Origin: an uncultured Bacteroidales bacterium
Lineage (GTDB): Bacteria > Bacteroidota > Bacteroidia > Bacteroidales > FEN-979
Direction of reading: 5' to 3'
Assembly (NCBI GenBank): GCA_903928285.1
Contig: CAIYQH010000583.1
Span: forward strand, 1 to 7,247
Length of the DNA: 7,247 bases
In this document: positions 1 through 7,209 of the stretch, piece by piece
Numbering within the stretch: position 1 is the stretch's first letter
Layout of the letters: every line of letters begins with the position of its first letter
Position numbers and translations under genes: made by a program
Notes under the pieces: generated by a model
What the model saw: the letters and a program-made list of their open reading frames with translations, nothing else
The model's database searches: none
Told to the model about the DNA's origin: nothing

Positions 1-10
1 AACCTCCACG

Positions 11-490
11 ATGATCGATTTTGGCCGGATTCCCTTTATGACAGGCAATAAACAACTCTTTAAAATTAAAGGGAAGCCCGATTGCATGAAGGTTATTACC
101 ATAAACGATACGAAATTAATTGTGGCAGGGTACAACGAAACGTTGCAGGGAATGAAAATGAGGTCCCTCTTCTTTTTCGTAAACGGTTCCTTCGTGATGG
201 GGGAGTTTCTGTTCTCCGAGTTATTGCGCCTTAAACCAGGCAATCTGGTAGGAACGCTGTCATCCAAATACTTGAATGGTGCCCCTGTTGAAAAGGATGT
301 TTTTTACATTACCGATACAAAGGGAAACCGTTTGAATTATGAAAACAACGGGTTTTCCATTTCAATCAAGTATTTTTATGGCAATGACCAGGTAACCAAT
401 AACTTCCTGGCAACTTTGCTTGCCAATGGAGAATTTCCGGAAGTTGAACTGAATGATACGGTAAAGAACGACCTGTTAGACCTCTTCTGA
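11..490 (+). CDS. Uncharacterised protein, possibly 5'-truncated by the window edge
   Basis: I do not recognise this 159-residue product. The reading frame stays open upstream of the ATG at base 11 to the edge of the window, so the true start may lie outside and this may be only the C-terminal part of a longer protein. No signal peptide or convincing membrane helix is visible. The sequence alternates short hydrophobic stretches with polar turns (for example LFFFVNGSFVMGEFLF at about residues 53-68), which suggests a mostly beta or mixed fold. It ends in an acidic, leucine-rich tail (NDLLDLF). There is no cysteine or histidine cluster and no nucleotide-binding motif to point to an enzyme. Its last 15 bases overlap the 3' end of clpC on the other strand, so neither gene has room for a private terminator between them. 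The frame is free of stops and protein-like, so it is probably a real gene. Its function is unknown. Confidence 0.7.
   Translation: MIDFGRIPFMTGNKQLFKIKGKPDCMKVITINDTKLIVAGYNETLQGMKMRSLFFFVNGSFVMGEFLFSELLRLKPGNLVGTLSSKYLNGAPVEKDVFYITDTKGNRLNYENNGFSISIKYFYGNDQVTNNFLATLLANGEFPEVELNDTVKNDLLDLF
476..490. other. Tail-to-tail overlap of two convergent genes
   Basis: The stop codon of the uncharacterised plus-strand gene (TGA, 488-490) lies inside clpC, and the clpC stop codon (TAA on the minus strand, 476-478) lies inside the plus-strand gene. The 15 shared bases encode the last residues of both proteins. Transcripts of the two genes must therefore be complementary at their 3' ends, and each terminator, if present, must lie inside the neighbour's coding sequence. 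I saw no clear hairpin with a T-run in the immediate surroundings. Confidence 0.7.
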
Positions 491-3022
491 TTTTTCAGCC
501 AGGTTCACATGGACAACTACCTCATCTTTTGCTGCGTCAAAGTCGACTGTGATCACATCCCGATCTGATAATTTGGTTTTGATGATCTCCTCTGCAAGAG
601 TATCTTCCACGTATTTCTGAATGGCACGCTTTAACGGGCGGGCTCCAAACTGGGCATCCCAGCCCTTTTCCGCAATATAATCCTTTGCAGCCGCGGTTAT
701 CACGATCTGATAACCCAGGTCTTTGGTTCTTTTGAACAAATGCTGGAGTTCGATATCAATGATTTTATGGATATCTTCACGTTCAAGGGAATCAAAAATC
801 ACCACATCATCGATCCGGTTGATAAACTCGGGGGCAAAGGCTTTTTTCAATGCATTTTCAATGACCCCCCGCGCATAATCACTGCTGGCAGCCTGTTTGG
901 CTGAAGTTGCAAAACCAACTCCCTGGCCAAAATCCTTCAGTTGCCGTGAGCCGATATTGGAGGTCATGATCACGATGGTATTTTTGAAATCCACCCTGCG
1001 GCCGAAACTATCGGTCAGCATGCCATCATCCAACACCTGGAGCAATAGATGGAATACGTCGGGATGAGCCTTTTCGATTTCATCCAGCAGAACGATCGAG
1101 TAAGGGCGGCGGCGGATCTTCTCTGTCAGCTGACCACCCTCTTCATAACCTACATATCCCGGAGGGGCGCCAATGAGACGGGAAACGGCAAATTTTTCCA
1201 TGTATTCGCTCATATCGATACGTACCAGCGCATCTTCCGTATCAAACAAGTATTTTGATAATACCTTGGCAAGATGCGTTTTCCCCACTCCTGTAGGGCC
1301 AAGAAAAATAAAGGTCCCGATGGGTTTGTTGGGATCCTTGAGTCCGGCCCGGTTTCTGCGTATGGCTTTAACTACCTTTTTGATGGCCTCATTCTGACCT
1401 ATGACCGAATTTTCAAGTTCAGCCTCCATATTGATGAGCCTGTCACTTTCATTTTTGGCAATCCGCTGTACCGGGATACCCGTCATCATGGCAACAACCT
1501 CGGCAACATTTTCTTCGGCAACCGTCTGACGGTTCAGCTTGGCATTTTCTTCCCATTTTTTCTTCTCCCGTTCCAGACTCTCCTGGAGTTTCCGTTCCGT
1601 GTCGCGGAGATCGGCTGCTTCTTCAAATTTCTGACTGTTGATGGCCGACATCTTTCGCTTCCGGGTATCTTCGATCTGGGTTTCAACCGTAATGATCTCT
1701 TCGGGAACATTGATATTGGAGATATGCACCCGCGCTCCTGCCTCATCAAGCGCATCGATCGCCTTGTCGGGCAGGTACCGGTCGGTAATATACCGGTTGG
1801 TGAGCATGACACAGGCCTTGATGGCATCCTCTGTGTACTTCACCAGGTGATGATCTTCGTATTTTTCCTTGATATTATTCAATATTTCAACCGTCTCTTC
1901 CGGTGAGGTGGGATCTACGAGCACCTTCTGAAAACGGCGTTCCAGCGCACCATCCTTTTCAATGTATTGACGATACTCATCCAGAGTGGTGGCCCCGATG
2001 CACTGGATATCCCCGCGGGCAAGGGCTGGTTTGAACATATTGGAAGCATCGAGCGAACCGGAAGCATTGCCGGCGCCAACGATGGTATGGATCTCATCAA
2101 TAAATACAATGATATTCGGGTTTTTCTCCAGTTCATTAAGTACGGCTTTCATCCGTTCCTCAAACTGTCCGCGGTATTTGGTTCCTGCAACCAGCGAGGC
2201 CAGGTCGAGGGAGACCAGCCGTTTGTTGAAAAGCGCCCGGGAGACTTTCCGCTGTACGATCCTCAGCGCCAGCCCTTCGGCAATGGCCGATTTGCCGACA
2301 CCCGGTTCGCCGATAAGGATCGGGTTGTTTTTTTTACGCCGGCTTAAAATCTGGGCGATCCGCTGCAGTTCCTTTTCCCTGCCGACAATGGGATCGAGAC
2401 GTCCCTCTTCGGCGGCCTTGGTAATATCTCGGCCGAAGTTATCCAGTACAGGGGTCTTTGACTTTGAATCCTGCGTCTTCTTGGGGTTTCCACCGCTGAA
2501 GCCCTTGCCCCCCTCTTCGGGATCCTCATCGTCATCGTCCTTTGGCAGGATATCCTGGGGATCAAACCTTGTTTCTTCACTACCATTGCTTAGGATCGCC
2601 TTGAGTTCGTCATTCACCACATCATAGGTGACACCATATATAGAGAAGGTCTTGGTCACCAGGTTGTTTTCATCCTTAAGGATCGCCAGCAACAGGTGCT
2701 CTGTGCCGATCATCTCGCTGTTGAAAAGTTTCGCTTCCAGGTAGGTGATCTTCAGGGCGCGTTCCGCCTGCTTGATCAGCGGGAGGTTTTCGCCTCCTGC
2801 CGGTTTTTCCTTGTGGCTCGCAACTGCCAGTTCCACCTTTTTCTTGATCTCGGCAAGGTCTATTCCGAGGTTCCGCAATATGCGGATAGCAAGGCCTTCA
2901 CCTTCGCGGATGATCCCTAACAAAAGATGCTCAAGACCAATATAATCATTACCTAACCGCTGAGCCTCCTCGCGGCTGTATATCAGAACGTCTTTGACAC
3001 GTTGAGAAAATTTTGCTTCCAT
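476..3022 (-). CDS. clpC: ClpC-type AAA+ unfoldase, ATP-binding subunit of Clp protease
   Basis: This is a cytoplasmic class I Hsp100 ATPase that unfolds proteins and threads them into the ClpP peptidase. From the chosen start it has 848 residues, normal for the family. In order it shows two Clp N-terminal repeats (about 4-55 and 81-135), an acidic linker (DDDDEDPEE at 162-170), AAA-1 with Walker A GEPGVGKS (238-245) and Walker B VFIDE (306-310), and a short UVR-type middle domain (about 454-495, with FEEAADLRD). AAA-2 follows, with Walker A GPTGVGKT (575-582), Walker B VLLDE (644-648), a VGF tripeptide (702-704) where ClpC proteins dock on ClpP, and a sensor-2 GAR (793-795). The short middle domain and the VGF loop separate it from ClpB. 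The frame stays open for 35 more codons upstream, but homology begins at MEAKFSQRVKD, so the start is placed at 3022. No clpP lies in the window. It is transcribed divergently from gyrA. Confidence 0.96.
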   Translation of the reverse strand: MEAKFSQRVKDVLIYSREEAQRLGNDYIGLEHLLLGIIREGEGLAIRILRNLGIDLAEIKKKVELAVASHKEKPAGGENLPLIKQAERALKITYLEAKLFNSEMIGTEHLLLAILKDENNLVTKTFSIYGVTYDVVNDELKAILSNGSEETRFDPQDILPKDDDDEDPEEGGKGFSGGNPKKTQDSKSKTPVLDNFGRDITKAAEEGRLDPIVGREKELQRIAQILSRRKKNNPILIGEPGVGKSAIAEGLALRIVQRKVSRALFNKRLVSLDLASLVAGTKYRGQFEERMKAVLNELEKNPNIIVFIDEIHTIVGAGNASGSLDASNMFKPALARGDIQCIGATTLDEYRQYIEKDGALERRFQKVLVDPTSPEETVEILNNIKEKYEDHHLVKYTEDAIKACVMLTNRYITDRYLPDKAIDALDEAGARVHISNINVPEEIITVETQIEDTRKRKMSAINSQKFEEAADLRDTERKLQESLEREKKKWEENAKLNRQTVAEENVAEVVAMMTGIPVQRIAKNESDRLINMEAELENSVIGQNEAIKKVVKAIRRNRAGLKDPNKPIGTFIFLGPTGVGKTHLAKVLSKYLFDTEDALVRIDMSEYMEKFAVSRLIGAPPGYVGYEEGGQLTEKIRRRPYSIVLLDEIEKAHPDVFHLLLQVLDDGMLTDSFGRRVDFKNTIVIMTSNIGSRQLKDFGQGVGFATSAKQAASSDYARGVIENALKKAFAPEFINRIDDVVIFDSLEREDIHKIIDIELQHLFKRTKDLGYQIVITAAAKDYIAEKGWDAQFGARPLKRAIQKYVEDTLAEEIIKTKLSDRDVITVDFDAAKDEVVVHVNLAEKSEEV

Positions 3023-3056
3023 AGTCATTGAATTAACTGCATGATAATGCACCTGA

Positions 3057-3088
3057 CAAAAATCGAACCATACTTGATAACCTGCAAA
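3057..3088 (-). promoter_or_regulatory. Candidate clpC promoter, Bacteroidota type
   Basis: Read on the minus strand, TTTG at 3085-3088 is followed after 20 bases by GATTTTTG at 3057-3064. This resembles the Bacteroidota housekeeping promoter (-33 TTTG, spacer of about 19-21, -7 TAnnTTTG) with one mismatch in the first base of the -7 element. It would start transcription near base 3050 and give a leader of roughly 28 bases before the ATG at 3022. That excludes the upstream in-frame extension of clpC and so supports the chosen start. T-rich stretches are common in such regions, so a chance match is possible. No CIRCE-like heat-shock operator is visible. Confidence 0.35.
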
Positions 3089-3222
3089 AATGTCAAGGTC
3101 TTCAAAAGTACGATCGAAATCACTCAATTATTGCATCAGACCCTTAATTTATTAACAGTTTCATGTTAGTAAGAGGATAAAATAATTCAGGATCGGATCA
3201 TGGTTTTCCGGCAGATTTTTGT

Positions 3223-3230
3223 TACCTTCG
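3223..3230 (+). promoter_or_regulatory. Candidate -7 element of the gyrA promoter
   Basis: TACCTTCG matches the Bacteroidota -7 consensus TAnnTTTG except at one base. It would place the transcript start near 3237 and give a leader of about 43 bases before the gyrA ATG. The -33 side is weak: the nearest T-run (TTTT, 3204-3207) is only 15 bases away. A second candidate is the TATAAT at 3244-3249, which matches the classical sigma-70 -10 box. It has only a poor -35 (TTGTTA, 3219-3224, spacer 19), and that box is not the usual signal in this phylum. Confidence 0.35.
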
Positions 3231-3259
3231 TAGCTGTTAAAGGTATAATTTATCTACCT
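3223..3259. repeat. Three alternating half-sites at the gyrA promoter
   Basis: TACCTT (3223-3228), AAGGTA (3240-3245) and TACCT (3255-3259) alternate in orientation, with spacers of 11 and 9 bases. The central copy can pair with either flank. The first copy lies inside the proposed -7 element, and the second and third fall in the proposed 5' leader. This could be an operator for a dimeric regulator or two mutually exclusive small hairpins. The arms are only 5-6 bases long, so chance remains a fair explanation. Confidence 0.25.
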
Positions 3260-3279
3260 GAAAATCAAGTAAATAACTA

Positions 3280-5862
3280 ATGGTGCGAGACGAAATGGAA
3301 TCGGGAGAAAAAATAGTTCAGGTCAATATTGAAAATCAGATGAAAACAGCCTACATTGATTACTCAATGTCGGTAATTGTTCAGCGTGCCCTGCCCGATG
3401 TGCGGGATGGTTTGAAGCCGGTTCACAGGAGAGTGCTTTTTGGCATGTATGAATTGGGCGTACTGGCCAACCGGGCCTATAAGAAATCGGCCAGGATCGT
3501 AGGGGAGGTGTTGGGGAAATATCATCCTCACGGGGATACCTCCGTGTATGATGCCATGTGCCGTATGGCACAGGAATGGAGTTTGCGTTACCCGCTGGTC
3601 GACGGCCAGGGGAATTTCGGATCTATGGACGGCGATAACCCTGCAGCCATGCGGTATACAGAGGCCCGCCTGCAAAAGATCGCTGAAGAGATGGTTGCCG
3701 ATATTGAAAAAGATACCGTTGAATTTCAATTGAATTTTGATGATACACTGAAGGAGCCAACGGTGATGCCTTCCCGCATCCCGAATCTCCTGATCAACGG
3801 GGCTTCCGGCATTGCCGTTGGGATGGCCACCAATATGGCGCCACATAACCTGAGCGAAGTTGTTGACGGCATTATCGCTTACATTGATAACAGGGAAATT
3901 ACCATCGCCGAGTTGATGCAGTATATCAAAGCACCTGATTTTCCTACCGGAGGAACCATCTATGGCTACGATGGGGTGAAAGATGCATTTGAGACAGGCA
4001 GGGGCCGCATCGTCATGCGCGGAGAGACCAGGATTGAACAGGACAAACATGGAAGGGACATGATCATTGTCTATTCCGTTCCTTACCAGGTCAACAAGGC
4101 TGAGATGATCAAGAAAACCGCCGACCTTGTCAATGATAAAAAACTGGAAGGAATCTCCGATATCCGCGACGAGTCTGACCGCAGCGGAGTCCGCATTGTA
4201 TATGAACTGAAACGCGACGCCATCACCAACGTGGTGTTGAACAAGTTGTACCAGATGACCGCCCTGCAGACCTCGTTCAACGTCAACAATATTGCCCTGG
4301 TGAAAGGCCGTCCGGTGATGCTTACCCTGAAGGACATGATTGTCCATTATGTTGAACATCGTCATGAAGTGGTCATCCGTCGCACCAAATTTGAATTGTC
4401 GGAGGCATTGAAGCGGGCCCATATTCTCGAAGGGTTGCTCATCGCCCTGGATAACCTGGATGCCGTAATCACGTTGATCAGGTCATCCCAGACGCCCGAC
4501 GAAGCGCGTACCGGCCTGATGAGCAACTTTGCCCTGAGTGAAATCCAGGCCAAAGCAATCCTTGAAATGCGGCTGCAGCGCCTCACCGGCCTGGAGCGCG
4601 ACAAAATCAGGGATGAATACAACGAATTGATGAAACTTATTGATTTCCTGAGGGGTATCCTTGCAGATGAAGGGATCAGGATGGATATTATTAAAAATGA
4701 GTTAAGGGAAGTCAAGGAGAAATACGGGGATGGGCGCAGATCAACCATTGAATATGCCGCATCCGATTTCAGGATTGAAGATACCATTGCAGATGAGAAT
4801 GTAGTCATCACCATCTCCCATATGGGTTATATCAAAAGGACCGCGCTTACCGAGTACCGGGTTCAGAACAGGGGAGGGCGCGGAGTGAAGGGATCGGATA
4901 TCCGGGATGAGGATTTCCTCGAACATCTCTTTGTTGCAACCAACCATAACTACCTGATGTTCTTTACCGAGAAGGGTAAATGTTTCTGGCTCAGGGTATA
5001 TGAAATTCCGGAGGGGGCCAAGACCTCCAAGGGCAGGGCGATCCAGAACCTGGTGAATATCGAACCTGATGACAAGGTCAGGGCCTTTATCAATGTGATC
5101 AACCTGAAGGATGAAGATTACATTACCTCCAATTTCATCATATTGGCAACTAAAAAGGGAACCATCAAGAAAACCTCGCTCGAGGCCTATTCACGCCCGA
5201 GACTCAATGGTATCAATGCCATCACCATTAATGAAGGCGACCAGTTGCTTGAGGCCCGGTTAACCCAGGGCACCGATGAGGTTGTCATGGCGCTTCGCTC
5301 GGGCAGGGCTATCCGGTTCAACGAAAAGACCGTTCGCCCGATGGGCCGCAACGCGGCAGGGGTGAGGGGTATTTCCATCCCCGGGGCTGATGATGAAGTC
5401 GTGGGCATGATCTGTATCCCGACAGATACAAAGAGAGAGGTGCTCGTCGTTTCTGAGAACGGTTACGGGAAACGTTCCGACCTGGACGATTACCGGATCA
5501 CCAACAGGGGAGGGAAAGGTGTGAAGACCCTGAATATCACTGAAAAAACAGGGCCTGTCATTGCCGTAAAAGATGTTACAGACAGTGACGACCTGATGAT
5601 CATCAACAAATCGGGGGTGATTATCCGCATGGCTGTAGCAAACCTGAGAGTAATGGGCAGGGCTACGCAGGGCGTCAGGCTGATCAAAATCGATGAAGGT
5701 GATTCCATTGCGGCTGTGGCCAAGGTGGATGTGGAAGATGCGGAAGAGGTGGGCGAAGAGCAGGTTATCGAAGCCCTCGACGGTTCAATGGATAACGAAA
5801 GTGAAAATTCAGAAGGACCTATTGTGAATGAAAAAACAAATGAGCAGGATTCTGAAAATTAA
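3280..5862 (+). CDS. gyrA: DNA gyrase subunit A
   Basis: This is the DNA-breaking and rejoining subunit of DNA gyrase, which with GyrB (not in this window) introduces negative supercoils in an ATP-dependent way. The 860-residue product is full length. The catalytic tyrosine is Y126 in AAMRYTE, within the breakage-reunion domain (about 20-490). The quinolone-determining segment reads HPHGDTSVYDA (82-92), with Thr87 and Asp91 at the positions of E. coli Ser83 and Asp87. The C-terminal half (about 505-815) shows six repeated units expected to form the DNA-wrapping beta-pinwheel. The first carries a GyrA box, QNRGGRG (529-535), which identifies GyrA rather than ParC. An acidic tail follows from about 817. 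An in-frame TAA at 3274-3276 bounds the start. ATG 3280 is used here, but ATG 3295 (MESGEK) is also plausible, since many relatives begin near that point. No frameshift or internal stop is present. Confidence 0.97.
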   Translation: MVRDEMESGEKIVQVNIENQMKTAYIDYSMSVIVQRALPDVRDGLKPVHRRVLFGMYELGVLANRAYKKSARIVGEVLGKYHPHGDTSVYDAMCRMAQEWSLRYPLVDGQGNFGSMDGDNPAAMRYTEARLQKIAEEMVADIEKDTVEFQLNFDDTLKEPTVMPSRIPNLLINGASGIAVGMATNMAPHNLSEVVDGIIAYIDNREITIAELMQYIKAPDFPTGGTIYGYDGVKDAFETGRGRIVMRGETRIEQDKHGRDMIIVYSVPYQVNKAEMIKKTADLVNDKKLEGISDIRDESDRSGVRIVYELKRDAITNVVLNKLYQMTALQTSFNVNNIALVKGRPVMLTLKDMIVHYVEHRHEVVIRRTKFELSEALKRAHILEGLLIALDNLDAVITLIRSSQTPDEARTGLMSNFALSEIQAKAILEMRLQRLTGLERDKIRDEYNELMKLIDFLRGILADEGIRMDIIKNELREVKEKYGDGRRSTIEYAASDFRIEDTIADENVVITISHMGYIKRTALTEYRVQNRGGRGVKGSDIRDEDFLEHLFVATNHNYLMFFTEKGKCFWLRVYEIPEGAKTSKGRAIQNLVNIEPDDKVRAFINVINLKDEDYITSNFIILATKKGTIKKTSLEAYSRPRLNGINAITINEGDQLLEARLTQGTDEVVMALRSGRAIRFNEKTVRPMGRNAAGVRGISIPGADDEVVGMICIPTDTKREVLVVSENGYGKRSDLDDYRITNRGGKGVKTLNITEKTGPVIAVKDVTDSDDLMIINKSGVIIRMAVANLRVMGRATQGVRLIKIDEGDSIAAVAKVDVEDAEEVGEEQVIEALDGSMDNESENSEGPIVNEKTNEQDSEN

Positions 5863-5898
5863 TTTGTTCTAAGTTACATAAAATCAGCTGGTATTTTT

Positions 5899-5906
5899 TA
5901 TCTTTG
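5899..5906 (+). promoter_or_regulatory. -7 element of a promoter for the TPR gene
   Basis: TATCTTTG is a perfect match to the Bacteroidota -7 consensus TAnnTTTG. It lies 37 bases after the gyrA stop and 45 bases before the next start codon, so a transcript would begin near 5913 with an AT-rich leader of about 39 bases. The -33 region is weak: TTAC at 5874-5877 has a spacer of 21, and the better TTTG at 5863-5866 is too far away. No intrinsic terminator follows gyrA, so read-through from gyrA probably adds to expression. Confidence 0.55.
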
Positions 5907-5951
5907 CCGGCTAAAATTCAATAAAATAAAATCATACTAACCAAAAAACCG

Positions 5952-7154
5952 ATGAAAAAAGCCGTGTTATTTCTGGTATTGGTAGCCTCCTTTACCTTTG
6001 CCTTCGGACAGAAAAGTGTTCGTCAAACCGCCTCCAATTATCTGAAAGATCAAAAATTAGATAAGGCCTTGGAAGCCATCAACCAGTGTATCCTGGATCC
6101 AAGTACGGCACAGGACAGCAAAACGTGGTTCCTCAGAGGAAATATTTACCTTGGTATTGCCAATTCCAAGGATGAGAAAATCAGGAATCTTGATCCGAAT
6201 CCCTTAACCAAAGCGATGGAATCCTATAAAAAATCCCTCGAATATGATCCCAAAAAGGAGAATCCCAAGAAGGAGTATTTCGCAGAGATCATGGTTAATG
6301 TTGACAAACAGTACCGCACTTTCTTTGATACTGCCATCGCCAAATACAACAAGAAGAATTACCGCGAAGCGATGATTAACTTTGGTAAATCGGCTGAGGT
6401 GCTGGAAACAGTCAATGTGATCGATACCCTGAGTTTGCTGAACGGGGCTTTATGCGCCGGACTTGCCAATGAGAAAAAGATTGAAAAGGAATATTACCTG
6501 AAGTTACTTGTAGGAAATTATAGGTCACCTAACGTATACAGCATCATATCAGATCTTTACCTGAAAGAAAAAGACTCGGCCAATGCATTCAAATATATCC
6601 GGATGGGGTTGAAGCAATATCCCAACAACATGACCTTGTTCAACAGCGAGATCAACATTTACCTGACCTACAACATTGTCGACAAGGCCATGAGCAACCT
6701 GAACATTGCAGCTAAGAAAGACACTGCTAATTATTCGATTCCCTTTGCCCTGGGAACCCTTTATGACAACATCGCCAACGATACCAGCAAAACTGTTGCA
6801 CAGAGGGAACAGGCCTTTGGTAATGCTGGAAAATCCTATGCAAAGGCCCTGCAGTTAAAACCTGATTATTTTGATGCAGCGTTTAACCTGGGCGCGCTGA
6901 ACCTGAACAAAGCCTCCGACATCCTGATGAAGGCCAATAATCTTCCGCCGGATGCATCTGCAGAATTTGCGAAGATGAAAAAGGAGGCTGATGAATATCT
7001 TGCCAAGGCGATGCCGCACCTCGAAAAGGCGCTGGAGATTCAGCCCACCGATGTAAACGCGATGAATGCTTTGCGTCAGATTTATACGAGGTTAAATTTA
7101 ACGGACAAAAAGAAAGCTTTACAGGACAAGATCAACGCTCTCCAGAAGAAATAG
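5952..7154 (+). CDS. Exported tetratricopeptide-repeat protein
   Basis: The 400-residue product begins with a signal peptide: two lysines, a hydrophobic core (about residues 4-17) and a likely signal peptidase I site after AFG (17-19), leaving an N-terminal glutamine. There is no lipobox cysteine, so it should be a soluble periplasmic or envelope-associated protein rather than a lipoprotein. The rest is almost entirely helical, with TPR-like pairs recognisable at about 24-57, 58-99, 126-155, 195-224, 226-256, 261-302 and 343-366. The units at 289-316 (YAKALQLKPDYFDAAFNLG) and 356-370 (LEKALEIQPTDVNAM) are closest to the TPR consensus. TPR arrays bind peptides or scaffold complexes, and no enzymatic motif is visible. 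It is lysine-rich (KKENPKKEY, 101-109). The start follows an A-rich leader with no competing upstream ATG, and the gene is closed by a strong terminator. The partner and precise role are unknown. Confidence 0.88.
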   Translation: MKKAVLFLVLVASFTFAFGQKSVRQTASNYLKDQKLDKALEAINQCILDPSTAQDSKTWFLRGNIYLGIANSKDEKIRNLDPNPLTKAMESYKKSLEYDPKKENPKKEYFAEIMVNVDKQYRTFFDTAIAKYNKKNYREAMINFGKSAEVLETVNVIDTLSLLNGALCAGLANEKKIEKEYYLKLLVGNYRSPNVYSIISDLYLKEKDSANAFKYIRMGLKQYPNNMTLFNSEINIYLTYNIVDKAMSNLNIAAKKDTANYSIPFALGTLYDNIANDTSKTVAQREQAFGNAGKSYAKALQLKPDYFDAAFNLGALNLNKASDILMKANNLPPDASAEFAKMKKEADEYLAKAMPHLEKALEIQPTDVNAMNALRQIYTRLNLTDKKKALQDKINALQKK

Positions 7155-7170
7155 GGGATTTTAACACAGG

Positions 7171-7209
7171 ATCAGGAGATGTAAGGGAAAGGACATCTCC
7201 TGATTTTTT
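7171..7209 (+). terminator. Intrinsic terminator after the TPR gene
   Basis: A perfect 12-base inverted repeat (ATCAGGAGATGT at 7171-7182, ACATCTCCTGAT at 7193-7204) with a purine-rich 10-base loop is followed directly by a run of six Ts (7204-7209). It begins 16 bases after the TPR stop codon. It should end the gyrA-TPR transcription unit. The DNA beyond it, to the edge of the window, is very AT-rich with no recognisable gene. Confidence 0.9.

Noticed and set aside
1274..2627. Open frames of about 210 codons antisense to clpC (1274-1906 and 1986-2627)
   Set aside because: They mirror conserved AAA+ and linker coding sequence. The second is serine- and proline-rich low complexity. No independent start context or promoter was seen.
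3126..3187. AATTATT / AATAATT inverted repeat in the divergent region
   Set aside because: The arms are only seven AT bases separated by 48 bases, which is expected by chance in AT-rich intergenic DNA.
3023..3279. CIRCE-type heat-shock operator upstream of clpC
   Set aside because: Only an isolated CACTC is present (3121-3125); the paired GAGTG arm at the required spacing is missing.
3364..4422. 352-codon open frame antisense to gyrA
   Set aside because: It lies wholly inside the gyrA catalytic domain, whose frame is confirmed by strong family motifs. The antisense product is rich in His, Phe and Gly, as expected for the mirror of a conserved gene, and resembles no known protein.
5886..5912. 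Possible gyrA terminator hairpin (AGCTGG with CCGGCT)
   Set aside because: The stem has six pairs including a G-T wobble around a 15-base loop, and no T-run follows. It overlaps the -7 element of the TPR gene and is better explained as promoter DNA.
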